Shown piece after piece: positions 45,101 through 54,055 of a stretch of DNA of 63,261 nucleotides. Below the pieces are notes generated by a model. That model saw only the letters and a list, made by a program, of their open reading frames with translations, did no database searches and was not told where the DNA came from. The stretch spans positions 1-63,261 of the forward strand of contig NZ_FNVO01000030.1 of NCBI RefSeq assembly GCF_900108175.1, read 5' to 3'. Numbering within the stretch: the first letter of the stretch is position 1; the number at the start of each line of letters is the position of its first letter. Origin of the DNA: Thermomonospora echinospora (GTDB lineage: Bacteria > Actinomycetota > Actinomycetes > Streptosporangiales > Streptosporangiaceae). Both the position numbers and the translations under genes were made by a program.

Positions 45101-45654
45101 TTCTGTCCGCCAACCGCGACACCACCATCGCCGACCTGCTCACCTCGGGACGCCAGGACGGCGTGACCCGGATCAGCGGCATTATCTCCGGCCTGCAACG
45201 CAAGGTCACCAGACAGGGCAGCCCATGGGCGATCGTCACCCTCGAAGACCACGACGCCTCCGTGGAGTGCTTCATTTTCCCCAAGACCTACACCCTGTAC
45301 GGCGAGACGCTGGCCGAGGACCGTGTCATCTCCGTTCGCGGCCGGATCAACGTCCGCGATGAAACCATGAGCGTCTACGGCGAGGAAATCGCGATCCTAG
45401 ACGTCTCCCAGGCGGACACCCATCCACCCGTGGTGATCTCAGTCCAGGAGGCACAGCTGAACCTGCGGGTCGTGCAGGAGCTGAAGCAGATCCTGATCAC
45501 CTATCCCGGCCGGGCGCCCGTCCACGTGTGTCTGCACCGCCGGGGCGCCAGGAGCGTGCTGCTGAACCTCGTGCCCTTCCAGGTCACTCCGGGGCCCGCG
45601 TTCTACGGCGACCTCAAAGCGCTGCTCGGCGCCAGCGTGATTGGCGGCACATGA
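42112..45654 (+). CDS. dnaE: DNA polymerase III alpha subunit (DnaE1 type)
   Basis: About 1,180 residues, the normal length of actinobacterial replicative DnaE1. The start GTG 42112 gives SFVHLHVHTEYSMLDGAAK, which matches the usual N terminus; AAAGGG lies about 10 bases upstream; GTG 42100 is an alternative. The N-terminal PHP domain keeps its metal ligands (HLHVHTEYS, DHGN, NDSHYV). The polymerase centre holds PDVDLDFDDRRRDEMIDYV and GRGSATGSMVAY. The C-terminal part has the helix-hairpin-helix region and an OB fold (GVTRISGIISGLQRKVTRQG). No frameshift. It synthesises DNA at the replication fork. Its place between IS elements is unusual for a housekeeping gene; it may be an extra copy. Confidence 0.93.
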   Translation: MGSFVHLHVHTEYSMLDGAAKVGLLMEEAARLGMPAVAMSDHGNVHGAYEFYQTARKTGIKPIIGIEAYVAPASRHHRKPVYYSDDLSLRRSDDDTGEGGDVSGRGLYTHMTMWAAGDQGLRNLFRLQSRAWLEGHVQKYPRMDDELLAEHGQGIIATTGCPSGEVQTRLRLSQYDRAVEAAARYRDIFGPDNYFLELMDHGLAIERRVRDDLLRLGKELDLPPLATNDSHYVTESQAQAHDALLCVGTGKRLADTDRFRFSGSGYYVKSAAEMRALWDAEVPGACDNTLLVAERVGDYGEVFAHRDLTPRFPVPEGESESSWLRKETLEGARRRYGGRPSQEVLDRIDYELSVIDTMGFPGYFLVVADICRYAREHGIGLGPGRGSATGSMVAYCTGITQLDPIEHKLIFERFLNPERISMPDVDLDFDDRRRDEMIDYVTRKYGDDRVCQIVTFGTIKAKAAIKDSCRVLGLPYALGDRITKAFPAADGGKEIPLAAIHDTGHPRYGEATELRQMYEQDPDVKRVIDTATGIEGLTRGTGIHAAGVILSSEPLIDVIPLVKPKTDGPVITGFPFTQAEDMGLLKMDFLGLRNLTVIGDAVANVRANKGIDIDVLEIPLDDAATYELLARGDTLGVFQLDSGGMRVLLKLMQPTTFTDIAAVNALYRPGPMEMNAHTNYALRKTGRQPVEPIHPELEEALEPILGDTYHLVVFQEQVMAIAQQLAGYSLGAADMLRRAMGKKKKEVLDAEWDRFSAGMRRRGFSSEAVKAVWDVLVPFSGYGFNKSHTAGYGLVSYWTAYLKANHPCEYLAALLTSVGDDKDKMAVYLSDCRRLGIKVLPPDVNASRLDFTAVGSEIRFGLGAVRNIGAGVVEAIVATREARGAYTDFNDFLAKVPAVVCNKRVVESLAKAGAFDSLGHHRKALVTVHETAVDAVVDVKRNEAHGQDSLFGEPGQSGAFSVAIPEGEWDKATLLAFEREMLGLYVSSHPLDGAESVLSANRDTTIADLLTSGRQDGVTRISGIISGLQRKVTRQGSPWAIVTLEDHDASVECFIFPKTYTLYGETLAEDRVISVRGRINVRDETMSVYGEEIAILDVSQADTHPPVVISVQEAQLNLRVVQELKQILITYPGRAPVHVCLHRRGARSVLLNLVPFQVTPGPAFYGDLKALLGASVIGGT

Positions 45655-45878
45655 CCGGCGGGTGCAGCGTGTGCGCGTTGCTATACCGCAAGAGCCATCG
45701 AGTCTCTCGTCGGGACACTGCGGTCGTGCCACCGAGCAGATCACTCTGGTTCCCGTTGGCCCATTGAGCAGCATCGCTACCGTGCTCGACATCGACCCCT
45801 CCTGGCAGCGCATGCGATTCCAGATCCTCGGCTTACCTTGGCTGTCCCCTCATCGAGACTCCGTTTCGTGACGTGTTC

Positions 45879-47039
45879 TACTGAGCTTTTCGTTAGTTCT
45901 GTGGGTATGGGGAGGTGGGTTGTGTGAGCATCGCGGCATGCCCCCCAAGGTCGAGTCCGGCAACCACGAAGAGGCCGTCCCGCCGTTGACCCGGCCGCAG
46001 TTGGCCGAGGCGCGGCGGATGCGGGCGGCCGAACTGCTCAGGCAGGGCCGTTCCCAGGCCGAGGTCGCCCGGATGGTGGGCGTGTCGGCCGAGAGCGTGC
46101 GGCGCTGGAAGCGGCGCATGGAGGCGGGCGGGGTGGCGGCGCTGCGGCGCCGTCCGGCCACCGGCCGGCCCGCCAAGCTTGATGACGTCCAGGTCGAGAA
46201 GGTCCGCGTCGCGTTGGAACAGGGCGCCCAGGCCCACGGCTTCGACGCCGACCTGTGGACGCTGGAGCGGGTGGGGCAGGTGGTCGAGCGCGTGTGCGGC
46301 GTTCGACTGTCGCGGGCCTCGGTGTGGCGGCTGCTGACCGCTCGTTTGGGGTGGAGCCTGCAGCGCCCCCAGCGCAAAGCCGTCGAGCGTGATGAGGCCG
46401 AGATCGCCCGGTGGGTGGCGCACGAGTGGCCGCGGATCACAAGGGGGCGGTGAAGAACCGGGCATGGATCGTGTTCGTCGACGAATCGGGGGTTTCGCTG
46501 CTGCCTCAGGTGCGGCGCACCTACGCTCCCCGCGGCCGCACCCCGACCCTGCGGCACCGGCTGAACCGCAAACGCGCCTGTATGGCCGCCGCGCTGGGCT
46601 ACCACGCCGCCGATGCCGGGCGTGGTGCGCGGTTGTGCTTCGATCTGCGTCCCGGCACCTATGACACCGCCGCGTTGATCGAGGTGCTCACCCAGCTCAA
46701 AGCGTTTTACCAGGGCGAACGCGTGGTGCTGATCTGGGATGGGCTGTCGGCGCACTGGAGCCGGGACATGCGCGCCTGGGCGGCCGGGCAAGACTGGCTC
46801 ACCCTGGAGCGGCTGCCCGCCTACGCGCCCGAACTCAACCCGGTGGAGATGCTGTGGTCGGCCATCAAGACACGCGAGCTGGCCAACCTGGCCGGTGACC
46901 ATCTTGCCGACGTCGCCGATGCCGCCGAGGCCGGCATCGGCCGCATCTGCCAGGACGACCGGCTCGCATGGTCCTTCCTGGCCCACACAGGGCTGAAAAT
47001 CCACCCACCAACACCACAGAACTAACGAAAAACTCAGTA
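45879..47039 (+). mobile_element. Complete IS630-family element
   Basis: The ends TACTGAGCTTTTCGTTAGTT (45879) and its near-perfect inverted copy ending at 47039 flank the transposase; both start with TA, the typical IS630 target. The ends differ at one base. Confidence 0.9.
45938..47025 (+). CDS. IS630-family transposase in two frames (probable programmed frameshift)
   Basis: The first part (from ATG 45938) has RSQAEVARMVGVSAESVRRW and a winged-helix region, and ends at a TGA at 46453. The second part continues in another frame as KGAVKNRAWIVFVDESGVSL, with the catalytic Asp in VDESG, then VLIWDGLSAHWS and LPAYAPELNPVEMLWSAIKT (DDE). The switch falls at A-AGG-GGG, a slippery run, where a -1 shift joins both parts with no loss. 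IS630 elements often use this mechanism. The element looks active. Confidence 0.88.
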
Positions 47040-47215
47040 AGGGCTGACCTGGGGTTCATCGTCAACCACAGCGACTGCAGCCGGGGCCAAGGCGCGCATG
47101 GGGTGCTGCATCTGACCACGGTCCGGTACCTGCGGGGAGAACAGCGACGACATCCACGAAGCCTTCCTTACCCCGGGATGCGCGCTGATCTGCTGGCGGC
47201 GCCTGTCAAAACTCC

Positions 47216-47614
47216 TCAGAAGAGGACCTCGCCCTCACGCAGCAGCCAATCCCTGATGCTGGGTGCACTGTCCAGGAAACGACTGACTTCCGTCCCCTCG
47301 GTGCGCGAGGTCACCTTGGGCAGCGAGGCGAAGTCACCGGGGAGCACGTCCAACAGACCCCTGACGCGTTCTCCTGTGCGCAGAGCGATCAACAGCTCGC
47401 ACCGCAGGTGAGGAGGGACGTCCGGGCGATGGGGCAAATCGCGCCACAGGGCTGGCCACAGGTAGTGGGTTCCTGCAGGAGCAGCGTTCGCCGCGACCCA
47501 CGATGGCGGCAGGCGCTGGCTGAGACCAAGGTCGAGCGCCCGCTCTTCCAGCTCCAGCAGCGAGGCCGTGGCAACGGCCTTCAACTCCCGAGGCAGCGGC
47601 TTGTCCGAGTCCAC
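47216..47614 (-). CDS. Hypothetical protein
   Basis: 132 residues from GTG 47614 (DSDKPLPRELKAVATASLLE; later YLWPALWRDLPHRPDVPPHL and FLDSAPSIRDWLLREGEVLF). The composition is natural, with mixed helix and no signal or membrane segment. No family recognised; it may be a small immunity- or regulator-type protein. It stands alone between the IS630 element and transposase debris. Confidence 0.6.
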   Translation of the reverse strand: MDSDKPLPRELKAVATASLLELEERALDLGLSQRLPPSWVAANAAPAGTHYLWPALWRDLPHRPDVPPHLRCELLIALRTGERVRGLLDVLPGDFASLPKVTSRTEGTEVSRFLDSAPSIRDWLLREGEVLF

Positions 47615-48089
47615 TCACCCATGCTTCCTGACAGCGCCCCGGCGCCGCCGCCTCCGCGGCCGTCGCGAAGGCGATCTGACCCGCGCTGCGCGCCTGTGCC
47701 CACGGGCGGGGACGAGGGAAAGGCCCATAGCGTGCAGAGCACGAAGGCCCCTGGCTTTCCTGGGGCCTTCCCGTTGCCATCCAACCAACCGGCGCCTGCA
47801 CCTCCGAAGGTACGAGACAGCACGAGTGTTAGGAAGACTAGGCGGACGACACCACCAGCACCCAGCCGCCGCCGCTGCGGAGACGATGGATGAGGCCCCG
47901 ACCGTGCCCGCCGTACTTTAACCCTGACGACCGGAACCGGCTGACCATCCGGGACCAGGAGGTCGACAAGGCGTTCCGCGGTCGGCCACTGGGGCTCGAC
48001 TGCGCGGCCGGGAGACGGTGCACGGCTTGCCCGGCGGGCCCAGCAGACCGGGCAGGTATTGCCACGTCCCTCGGCGTCCTGGTTGAGGG
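47615..48089. other. Decayed region between a hypothetical gene and the Tn3 remnant
   Basis: No complete gene. On the minus strand, WPTAERLVDLLVPDGQPVPV around 47910-48000 may be a relic of another gene. A Pro/Gly-rich stretch and the hairpin-like CCTTTCCCGTTGCC region near 47760 have no assigned role. Confidence 0.3.
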
Positions 48090-48376
48090 ATGTCCGAGGC
48101 TTGGGCTTGCGGACGTGGACGATCGTCATGGGGAATCTCACCAACGTGCCGGGGGAACCGCGCCTCCAGCTCGAAGAACTTCAGCAACAGGCAGAAGCCC
48201 AGCCGCGTCGCACCGGTCTTGTTGGCCACCAACTGCCAGTCGTCATCCAGCAGCGTCCACGCCTCTACCAGCTCTTCCGGCTCCCATTCGCGCCGCACCA
48301 CACATCCCCATTCGCCCGATCGGCCCCCCGGGTCGGAGACGCCCTCGAATGTCAGGGATGCGCTACCGCGCGGCAC
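48090..48376 (-). pseudogene. Tn3-family transposase, N-terminal remnant
   Basis: VVRREWEPEELVEAWTLLDD, then DWQLVANKTGATRLGFCLLL and KFFELEARFPRHVGEIP are the conserved DUF4158 start of Tn3-family transposases. Similarity ends abruptly after about 75 residues, so roughly 90 percent of the gene is missing. Confidence 0.85.
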
Positions 48377-48767
48377 ACCCGACTCGTGACGATCACGAAC
48401 CGCAACCGTGACTGATCACAGAGCTACTTTGGCCCTGGGGTCACGTTCGGGAGAACACCGCCGGCTGGGGTCAGTACGTGGCAGGCGGCTGGAAGCTGCG
48501 GAGCCGGTTGCAGCAGCTTTCTCGGCAACACTTCGCGATCAGTTGGCCCGTGGGGAGTAGTCGACCACCGAGGTCAGTCCGCGTCCGGCCAGCTCCAGCA
48601 CGCCATTGTCGATGACTCGTGGATTTGCTGCCGTCCAAGGCTCTTGTGCCCGCTTGTGGACAGCACTCTTGATCAAGGGGCGAACTTCGCAAATAGTGTT
48701 GATCATTGCCGGATGTCGGCGGTCGCCACAGGCTGCCTGGTTTTCGCCGTACGACCCGAGGGGATTA
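48377..48767. other. Intergenic region upstream of a secreted-protein gene
   Basis: No convincing gene on either strand. The promoter of the gene at 48768 should lie in the A/T-richer part near 48670-48720, but I cannot point to clear boxes. Confidence 0.3.
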
Positions 48768-49349
48768 ATGAAACACACACGAAAGCTCACGGCGGTGATG
48801 TTCTTCGCTGCAGCCGGATCCCTCGCACTTCCGGTCGTAGCCGGGAACAGCGACCCGCAGCCTCCCCCCAACGTGGAGGGCGCAGCGATACCCGCGCCGC
48901 CGCCGACTCCAGGCACGGAGACTACGCAGGCGAGGCGCGCGCGCCCTATGAACGGCCAACTCGAAGCCACTGTCCGTGCACAGGCCGACCGTCACATGGC
49001 GGCAAGCGCACCGCTCAACGCAATGCTCGCAGGAGCCGACTACGAGATCGTGCGCGAGGGCCCCTGGAACCGGAAACGCAGCAGGGCCGCAATCGGCGTG
49101 GTGCGGGAACTCAAACTGTCCCGGCCAGTCGATACGGCGATGAGGAAGTGGCCGGCGCTCATCTGGGACGACAGCGGCGACACCTATCTCAGCCGGGGCT
49201 TCAACGCCTCCTACAGCGACATGAGCACGCTCGTCGTCTACATCGACGCCAGCCGCGGTGTGGTGGCCCTCACGCCGGGGCCGGAGGCCAAGGTCGTTGT
49301 CGGACCGGGCAATGAATGGACCAAGTCCCTCAAGAAAGGCTCCCACTGA
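48768..49349 (+). CDS. Secreted hypothetical protein
   Basis: 193 residues; GAGGGG lies just upstream of ATG 48768. The N terminus MKHTRKLTAVMFFAAAGSLA and following LPVVAG form a Sec signal peptide with likely cleavage near residue 27. A Pro-rich linker follows, then a globular part with EIVREGPWNRKRSRAAIGVV, KWPALIWDDSGDTYLSRGFN and TLVVYIDASRGVVALTPGPE. No family is recognised. No neighbour suggests a role; the next gene is a transposase remnant on the other strand. Confidence 0.75.
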   Translation: MKHTRKLTAVMFFAAAGSLALPVVAGNSDPQPPPNVEGAAIPAPPPTPGTETTQARRARPMNGQLEATVRAQADRHMAASAPLNAMLAGADYEIVREGPWNRKRSRAAIGVVRELKLSRPVDTAMRKWPALIWDDSGDTYLSRGFNASYSDMSTLVVYIDASRGVVALTPGPEAKVVVGPGNEWTKSLKKGSH

Positions 49350-49403
49350 TGGGACATGAGAACCAGGAAGACGCCACCGATAAGAGCTCTATCGTCATGA
49401 TGA

Positions 49404-50084
49404 TCATGGCGGTCCTGCGACGTCGAGCGCGGCGAACAGATTCGTCGTGCCATGGCGCACGTAGTTATGTGTACGTTGCTCGGTGCTGCCGAACGAGATC
49501 GGCAGCACCGGCTGTATCCGATCCAGAGCCTGGATCTGGGTCTTCTCGTCCACCGACAGCACCACCGCGCCCACCGGAGGGGCCAGGTAGAGCCCGACGA
49601 CATCGATCACCTTCTCGGCGAAGTCCGGATCCGTGGACAGCTTGAAGGTGCCCTGCCGGTGCGGCTTCAGGTCATGTTCCCGCCATATCTGCGCGATGAA
49701 GTTATGGAAGACATAGATCCCCTCACGTTTCAGGCGTCTGGCCATCTCGCGGCTCGACCAGTGACTTAAACCGGTCTCCGCGGGCGGCGAAATGCGAGTC
49801 AGCGCCATGATTCTGGAACGCACCGAGCTCGGCACCTCACGCGGACGGCCCGTCGGTTTACGGTCTGCCAGGCCATCGATTCCCAAGCCCTGATAACGGC
49901 TCAGCTATCGATACACCTTCTGCTTCGTCGTCCTCAGCGCGCCGGCGATCTCGGCGACCGGCCGCCCCTCATCACGCCACAGCACCATCCGTGCCCGATC
50001 GCATACGGCCGCAGCGACGTTCCGGTCACCGGCAAGTGCCAGCAACTCTCGGCGTTGATCCTTCGATAACTTCACGGCAGCCAT
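49404..50084 (-). pseudogene. IS630-type transposase, nonsense-mutated and 3'-truncated
   Basis: From ATG 50084 the frame reads AAVKLSKDQRRELLALAGDR and later EIAGALRTTKQKVYR, then a TAG stop, and continues [20 protein letters not shown] and [20 protein letters not shown]. The first catalytic Asp is in VDEKTQ. The end after ALDVAG is missing. The C-terminal half of such a transposase is at 51168-51311, on the other strand. Confidence 0.82.
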
Positions 50085-50145
50085 GCTGGCAGACGGCCGC
50101 CAGAAAATCTCAGGCTTTCAATTGCGAGACACTAGTCAGCGCCCG

Positions 50146-51156
50146 TCATTCGGTCTTTTCGCTACCGTCCATCGAAATAGTGAATTCCAGGGTCTCTTTC
50201 TCGCCTTGGCGAACCTCTGGCAAATGTGTTTGCATCTCGGTGATTCGCAACGCTACGGTGATCATGAACTGCTGGCAGTACCTGAAGTCGTTAACGGTCG
50301 GTGTGTAGTCCTTCGGACGCTGAACGAACAGATCCGGGTCCATGCGCATGATCCATGGGCACAGGGACCGGAAACGTACGTACTCGTCGTAGGCGATACC
50401 CAGGCTCATCACTCGCAGGGCCTGTTGAGCCGGATCTGCGAACATCGCCACCTGATCGAGCAGCTCTGCGATCAGGTCGATCTCCTTCCTTGCCGCGCGG
50501 GAAGGTCGAGCCTCGAGGAGCGTCGCGATCCGCGCAGACAACAGCGGTACGCCTATCTGTGGGCCGAAGGCGAACGCCTGTCTGGCGCCCTTGGCGGACA
50601 CATACTCGTCGAAGAGGTCGTCAAAGGCGTTCACCAGGAGGGCCATCGCCTTGACGTGTTCGCCTGCATCCCACGCCGCTGCCGCCCGCTTGAGGGCGCT
50701 CCGGGTGTCTTCATGCGTGACGAGGTCGGCCATGTCGATCTCGTTGAAGGCCGCCCCGAACACCCTCGGGGTGTTGTCCTCGAAGAACGCGGTCACATCA
50801 CCGCGGGCCTGCTCGACGGTCGGCGTGCCGGGGAGCGCACCGACGTGCTTGAAGTTGTTCCGCGCTCGGTTAAGCCTGTCCATGGCGACCTTGCCGGACA
50901 GCACGATCCCGTTCGCCAGCTTGTTAGGGTGCAGTTCGTCCCAGTACCTCATGAACTGGATGTGGTTGGGCAGCGTCGCGCCGAGATGCTCGCCAGTGAG
51001 CACGAGGAAGTGCTCGACGGCGTCGTGGAACGATAGGACGCTGGTGAAGTTGAGCGGTTCCGGCAGCCGGGACTGATCGACGCCCTGCTGGTACAGGAGG
51101 CGGATGAACGCCAGGCGCTTCATGGTGAGCGGGTCAAGGATCGTCGAGCCGGTCAT
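50146..51156 (-). CDS. Helical hypothetical protein with a HEPN-like motif
   Basis: 336 residues, no signal peptide. The N-terminal half (SVLSFHDAVEHFLVLTGEHL, then MDRLNRARNNFKHVGALPGT) resembles HEPN domains, where an Arg-x4-His motif forms an RNase centre; RNNFKH fits that spacing. The C-terminal half is also helical (LNDLFDEYV-type segments). HEPN proteins often act as toxins or phage-defence RNases. I do not recognise a named family, and the assignment is by pattern. It lies between two pieces of transposase debris and has no partner gene. Confidence 0.7.
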   Translation of the reverse strand: MTGSTILDPLTMKRLAFIRLLYQQGVDQSRLPEPLNFTSVLSFHDAVEHFLVLTGEHLGATLPNHIQFMRYWDELHPNKLANGIVLSGKVAMDRLNRARNNFKHVGALPGTPTVEQARGDVTAFFEDNTPRVFGAAFNEIDMADLVTHEDTRSALKRAAAAWDAGEHVKAMALLVNAFDDLFDEYVSAKGARQAFAFGPQIGVPLLSARIATLLEARPSRAARKEIDLIAELLDQVAMFADPAQQALRVMSLGIAYDEYVRFRSLCPWIMRMDPDLFVQRPKDYTPTVNDFRYCQQFMITVALRITEMQTHLPEVRQGEKETLEFTISMDGSEKTE

Positions 51157-51167
51157 AGCGCCATCTT

Positions 51168-51311
51168 CCCGTCAACCCCGATCGGGTTGGGCAACCGCAT
51201 GCTCGGCGGCCTGGACGACCTCAAAGCCACCATCACCGCCCGGCTGCAGCACCAGCCCGACCTGCTCGCCGGCTTCCTGGCCCACACCGGCCTTCCCCTC
51301 CACCTAGCCTG
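51168..51311 (+). pseudogene. Transposase C-terminal remnant
   Basis: GNRMLGGLDDLKATITARLQ followed by HQPDLLAGFLAHTGLPLHLA is the C-terminal tail of IS630-type transposases (compare SFLAHTGLKIHPP in the intact copy). Only about 45 residues remain. Confidence 0.7.
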
Positions 51312-51500
51312 ACCTTGAAAATTCAACCTCAGTATCAGCCGGTTCTTCGCGGCGGCGTTGATCCTCCAGCAACATGTATCCATAGACCCGCAAAGGCAGA
51401 AGCCTCTGCTGACGCCGGAGTGGCTCGTCGGTCGCTTATGACTGCTGGGAACTCGTGTGAAGCCGTGGCTCGTAGCAGCCACGCGTGCCAGCCTGGGGGA

Positions 51501-52876
51501 GTGCCCCGTTGCTATCCGCCCTTATCGCAGCGTCAGCTGAGCGTTCTGCAGTGGGTGGCCGAAGGCTGCCCTGCCGGTCGATGGGACGGCTTCACCTACA
51601 AGCAGAGCGCGTACGCGCTGGCTGACCGTGGACTGGTCACGATCAAGCGGCGCCGCAACTCCTGGAACGCGACGATCACCGACCACGGCCGCTACTACCT
51701 CGAACACGGCCGCTACCAGCCCGCAGAGCAGGCCGTGCCGCCTCCACGGCAGCATCCCCGCCGGGCAACACGAGAGCAGACGAAAGCCTCACCGCCCTCC
51801 CCGGCCATCGAGGAGGTCTCGGCGCAGGCACTCTTGGCCAAACTGACGCACGGCGGTGTGCTCACCGTTCCTGACCCACCGGCTCCCGTGCGGGGGCGTA
51901 TCGGCGGGCGATCAGCAGAGCGATCACCGAGAGGCTGGTTCCCGAAGGGCATGTGCTCAGGCACACAGGCCGCGACAGAGGCGACCTGGTGATCCAGCTG
52001 ATCAGCGTGGATGAGGTTCCACCGCAGCCAGAACCGCTACCCTCCATCCCCGTACCACAGTCGCTGCATGGCAGCCATGAAGCGGTCCGTGCGCTGCGCG
52101 ACACCCCGGGACTGCTGCATGTGTCAGCCAAGACGAAGGACCGCGCCCTGCTGATCGCGCAAGCTATCGCCGACGAATGCGGCCGCCGCGGCTATGCTTT
52201 CGGGCTTCGTCACGAGGGCGAACCGGGCTTTCAGATCACCAACGATGACATATGCTTCGAGTTCACACTGGCGGAGGAGCTCGAGCGCGGCGAGGTCATG
52301 GACAGCGAGAAGCTGGCGGCGGCCAAGTACGACTGGCAGCGCGTCCCCTCCTCCCTCGGCCAAGTCTTCTCCGGCAGGCTGATCCTGCGGCTCGAGGCAG
52401 GATACGGATCGACGTTTTGGGCCGACCGTAAGCGGTGGAACCTCGACCAAAAGCTCCCAGCGGTGTTCAAGGAGATCGCTGATCGCACCGCGGCCCAGCT
52501 CGAGGCACGCGACCGCGCGCAAGCGGAACGGCTGCGGCGCCGGCAGGCATGGGAAGAGGCGATACCGCGCGCCAAGCGCGCATACCTCGACGCGCTGAAT
52601 CGCGATCGTCTTCACCGGCAGGCAGCCAGATCAGCCGAGGCCGAAGCACTTCGAAGCTACTGCGCACGCCTGAAAGATGCCATTGACGCCTGCGACGACC
52701 CGCGCCAGGCGCAGCGCATCATGGAGTGGACGCAGTGGGCGCAAAGCGAAGCCGACCGCATCGACCCTCTCCACGATCTGGACTCCTTGACCTATGTCAC
52801 GCCTGCAACCATTGAACCTTCTGACTTTGATGAGTTCATGCCGCCTGGCATGAGCGCCTATCGACCGCCGGACTAG
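51501..52876 (+). pseudogene. Actinobacterial hypothetical protein, split by a frameshift
   Basis: The first frame (from about GTG 51501) reads PPLSQRQLSVLQWVAEGCPA, GFTYKQSAYALADRGLVTIK and ITDHGRYYLEHGRY, a winged-helix-like part. It ends in frame trouble at the G run near 51893. The other frame continues the same protein: GAYRRAISRAITERLVPEGH, RDRGDLVIQLISVDEVPPQP, and a long C-terminal part (FEFTLAEELERGEVMDSEKL, WADRKRWNLDQKLPAVFKEI) to 52876. Similar unsplit proteins of unknown function occur in streptomycetes. Natural frameshift or sequencing error cannot be told apart here. Confidence 0.7.
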
Positions 52877-53727
52877 TCGTCGGTCTCCTCAAAACGGAGC
52901 GTCTCCACCGGCGTTCCGAGCTCACGTTGCAACCGTGATGCCTCGGAAGCATGACCGGCAGCCTTCAACGCGTCGATCGCGGACTGGGCCAGCTCACCGA
53001 CCCTGCGAACCTCCTTGCGCAGCTCCACAAGCTCATCGAAGCGCTCCACCGCATCGACGCCGCACCAAGAAAGCAGGATCTCTCTGCGAGGCCTGTAGTA
53101 GTCGTTGTCGAACTTGGCGCAGAACTCAGGTTCAAAATAATGGTCGTTGCTGCGGCGCCCGCCACGTGACCACCTGCCATGAATCGCCTCGTAACGGGCC
53201 TTGCGTTCCTCATTGCGCACTTGCAGCAGGAACGGCTCAGGGTTCCGCCGCACCGCAGTCGTAGCAATCAGTTCAGTGACTTCCCATGGCGCGACCAGCA
53301 CTCCATCCTCGACGAATGCATCCGGATGCCCGGTCAGCTGCTGCTCATCCAGCCCCAGCTCCAACGCCAGACGAGCCGGGTCGGTGATACAGACCACTCC
53401 TGAGGAGCGATGATCGAGCCATACCTTCTCCTCATCGAACAACTCCTCAATGACACCCTCGGCGACGCTCTCCCGCGGGTCGTCAAGAGACAGGCCGGAC
53501 GCGTTGACCCGTTCCCACCGCGCTTCCCGGGCCCGATACTCCTCCACCTGCTCCCACGGCACCTTCAACCGGGCGGGCGGCACCCATTCCTCACGCCCTT
53601 CGAATGAGACATCGACGAACCGGACCAGCACACGCGGCGGTCGACGAGTCCCGAACCGGACAATCGAGACCTCTACAAGGTCATCGGCTCGGCGAGCCCG
53701 ATACGCCCACGCCTCTCCTGCTTCCAC
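52873..53727 (-). CDS. Hypothetical protein convergent with the frameshifted gene
   Basis: 284 residues. The N-terminal part looks like a small beta domain (AYRARRADDLVEVSIVRFGT, PRVLVRFVDVSFEGREEWVP), followed by helical segments with many charged residues and a C-terminal coiled-coil-like stretch (FDELVELRKEVRRVGELAQS). No family recognised. Its stop codon overlaps that of the convergent gene (shared CTAG at 52873-52876). The tight arrangement suggests the two genes travel together. Confidence 0.75.
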   Translation of the reverse strand: MEAGEAWAYRARRADDLVEVSIVRFGTRRPPRVLVRFVDVSFEGREEWVPPARLKVPWEQVEEYRAREARWERVNASGLSLDDPRESVAEGVIEELFDEEKVWLDHRSSGVVCITDPARLALELGLDEQQLTGHPDAFVEDGVLVAPWEVTELIATTAVRRNPEPFLLQVRNEERKARYEAIHGRWSRGGRRSNDHYFEPEFCAKFDNDYYRPRREILLSWCGVDAVERFDELVELRKEVRRVGELAQSAIDALKAAGHASEASRLQRELGTPVETLRFEETDD

Positions 53728-54055
53728 TCTTCCATAATCGCACCCTGCACACCCACCAGCGGGCCTGACGAATCATCCCGACCAGTGATCAAAGAGGAAA
53801 TGATCTCTGCAAAGGGCGTGCATCGACGGGCTCCGCTTCTCAGCTGCGGCCAAGGACGGGTTCGCACCGACAGCAGGAGCAGCTCTCCTCCAGGCCCCAT
53901 ACCTGCGGCAAACGCTGAGACACCCTCGAGCAGACGCCAGACGGCAGTCAACCCTGGCACTAGGGCGACTGCCTCAAAGGGGACGTCGTCGCGGCCAGGC
54001 CGCTGCCGATTCTTTTCTCTGGCGCGGCGGTGTCGCCGCGCCAGACGAGCAGTGG
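53728..54055. other. Intergenic region without a recognised gene
   Basis: About 330 bases. Long frames here have the Arg/Pro-rich composition of shadows. It should hold the promoter of the gene ending at 52873 and the terminator of the radical SAM cassette, but no strong hairpin is visible. Confidence 0.3.

Noticed and set aside
41977-45252. A 1,091-codon minus-strand frame opposite dnaE
   Set aside because: Antisense shadow of a perfectly conserved polymerase gene.
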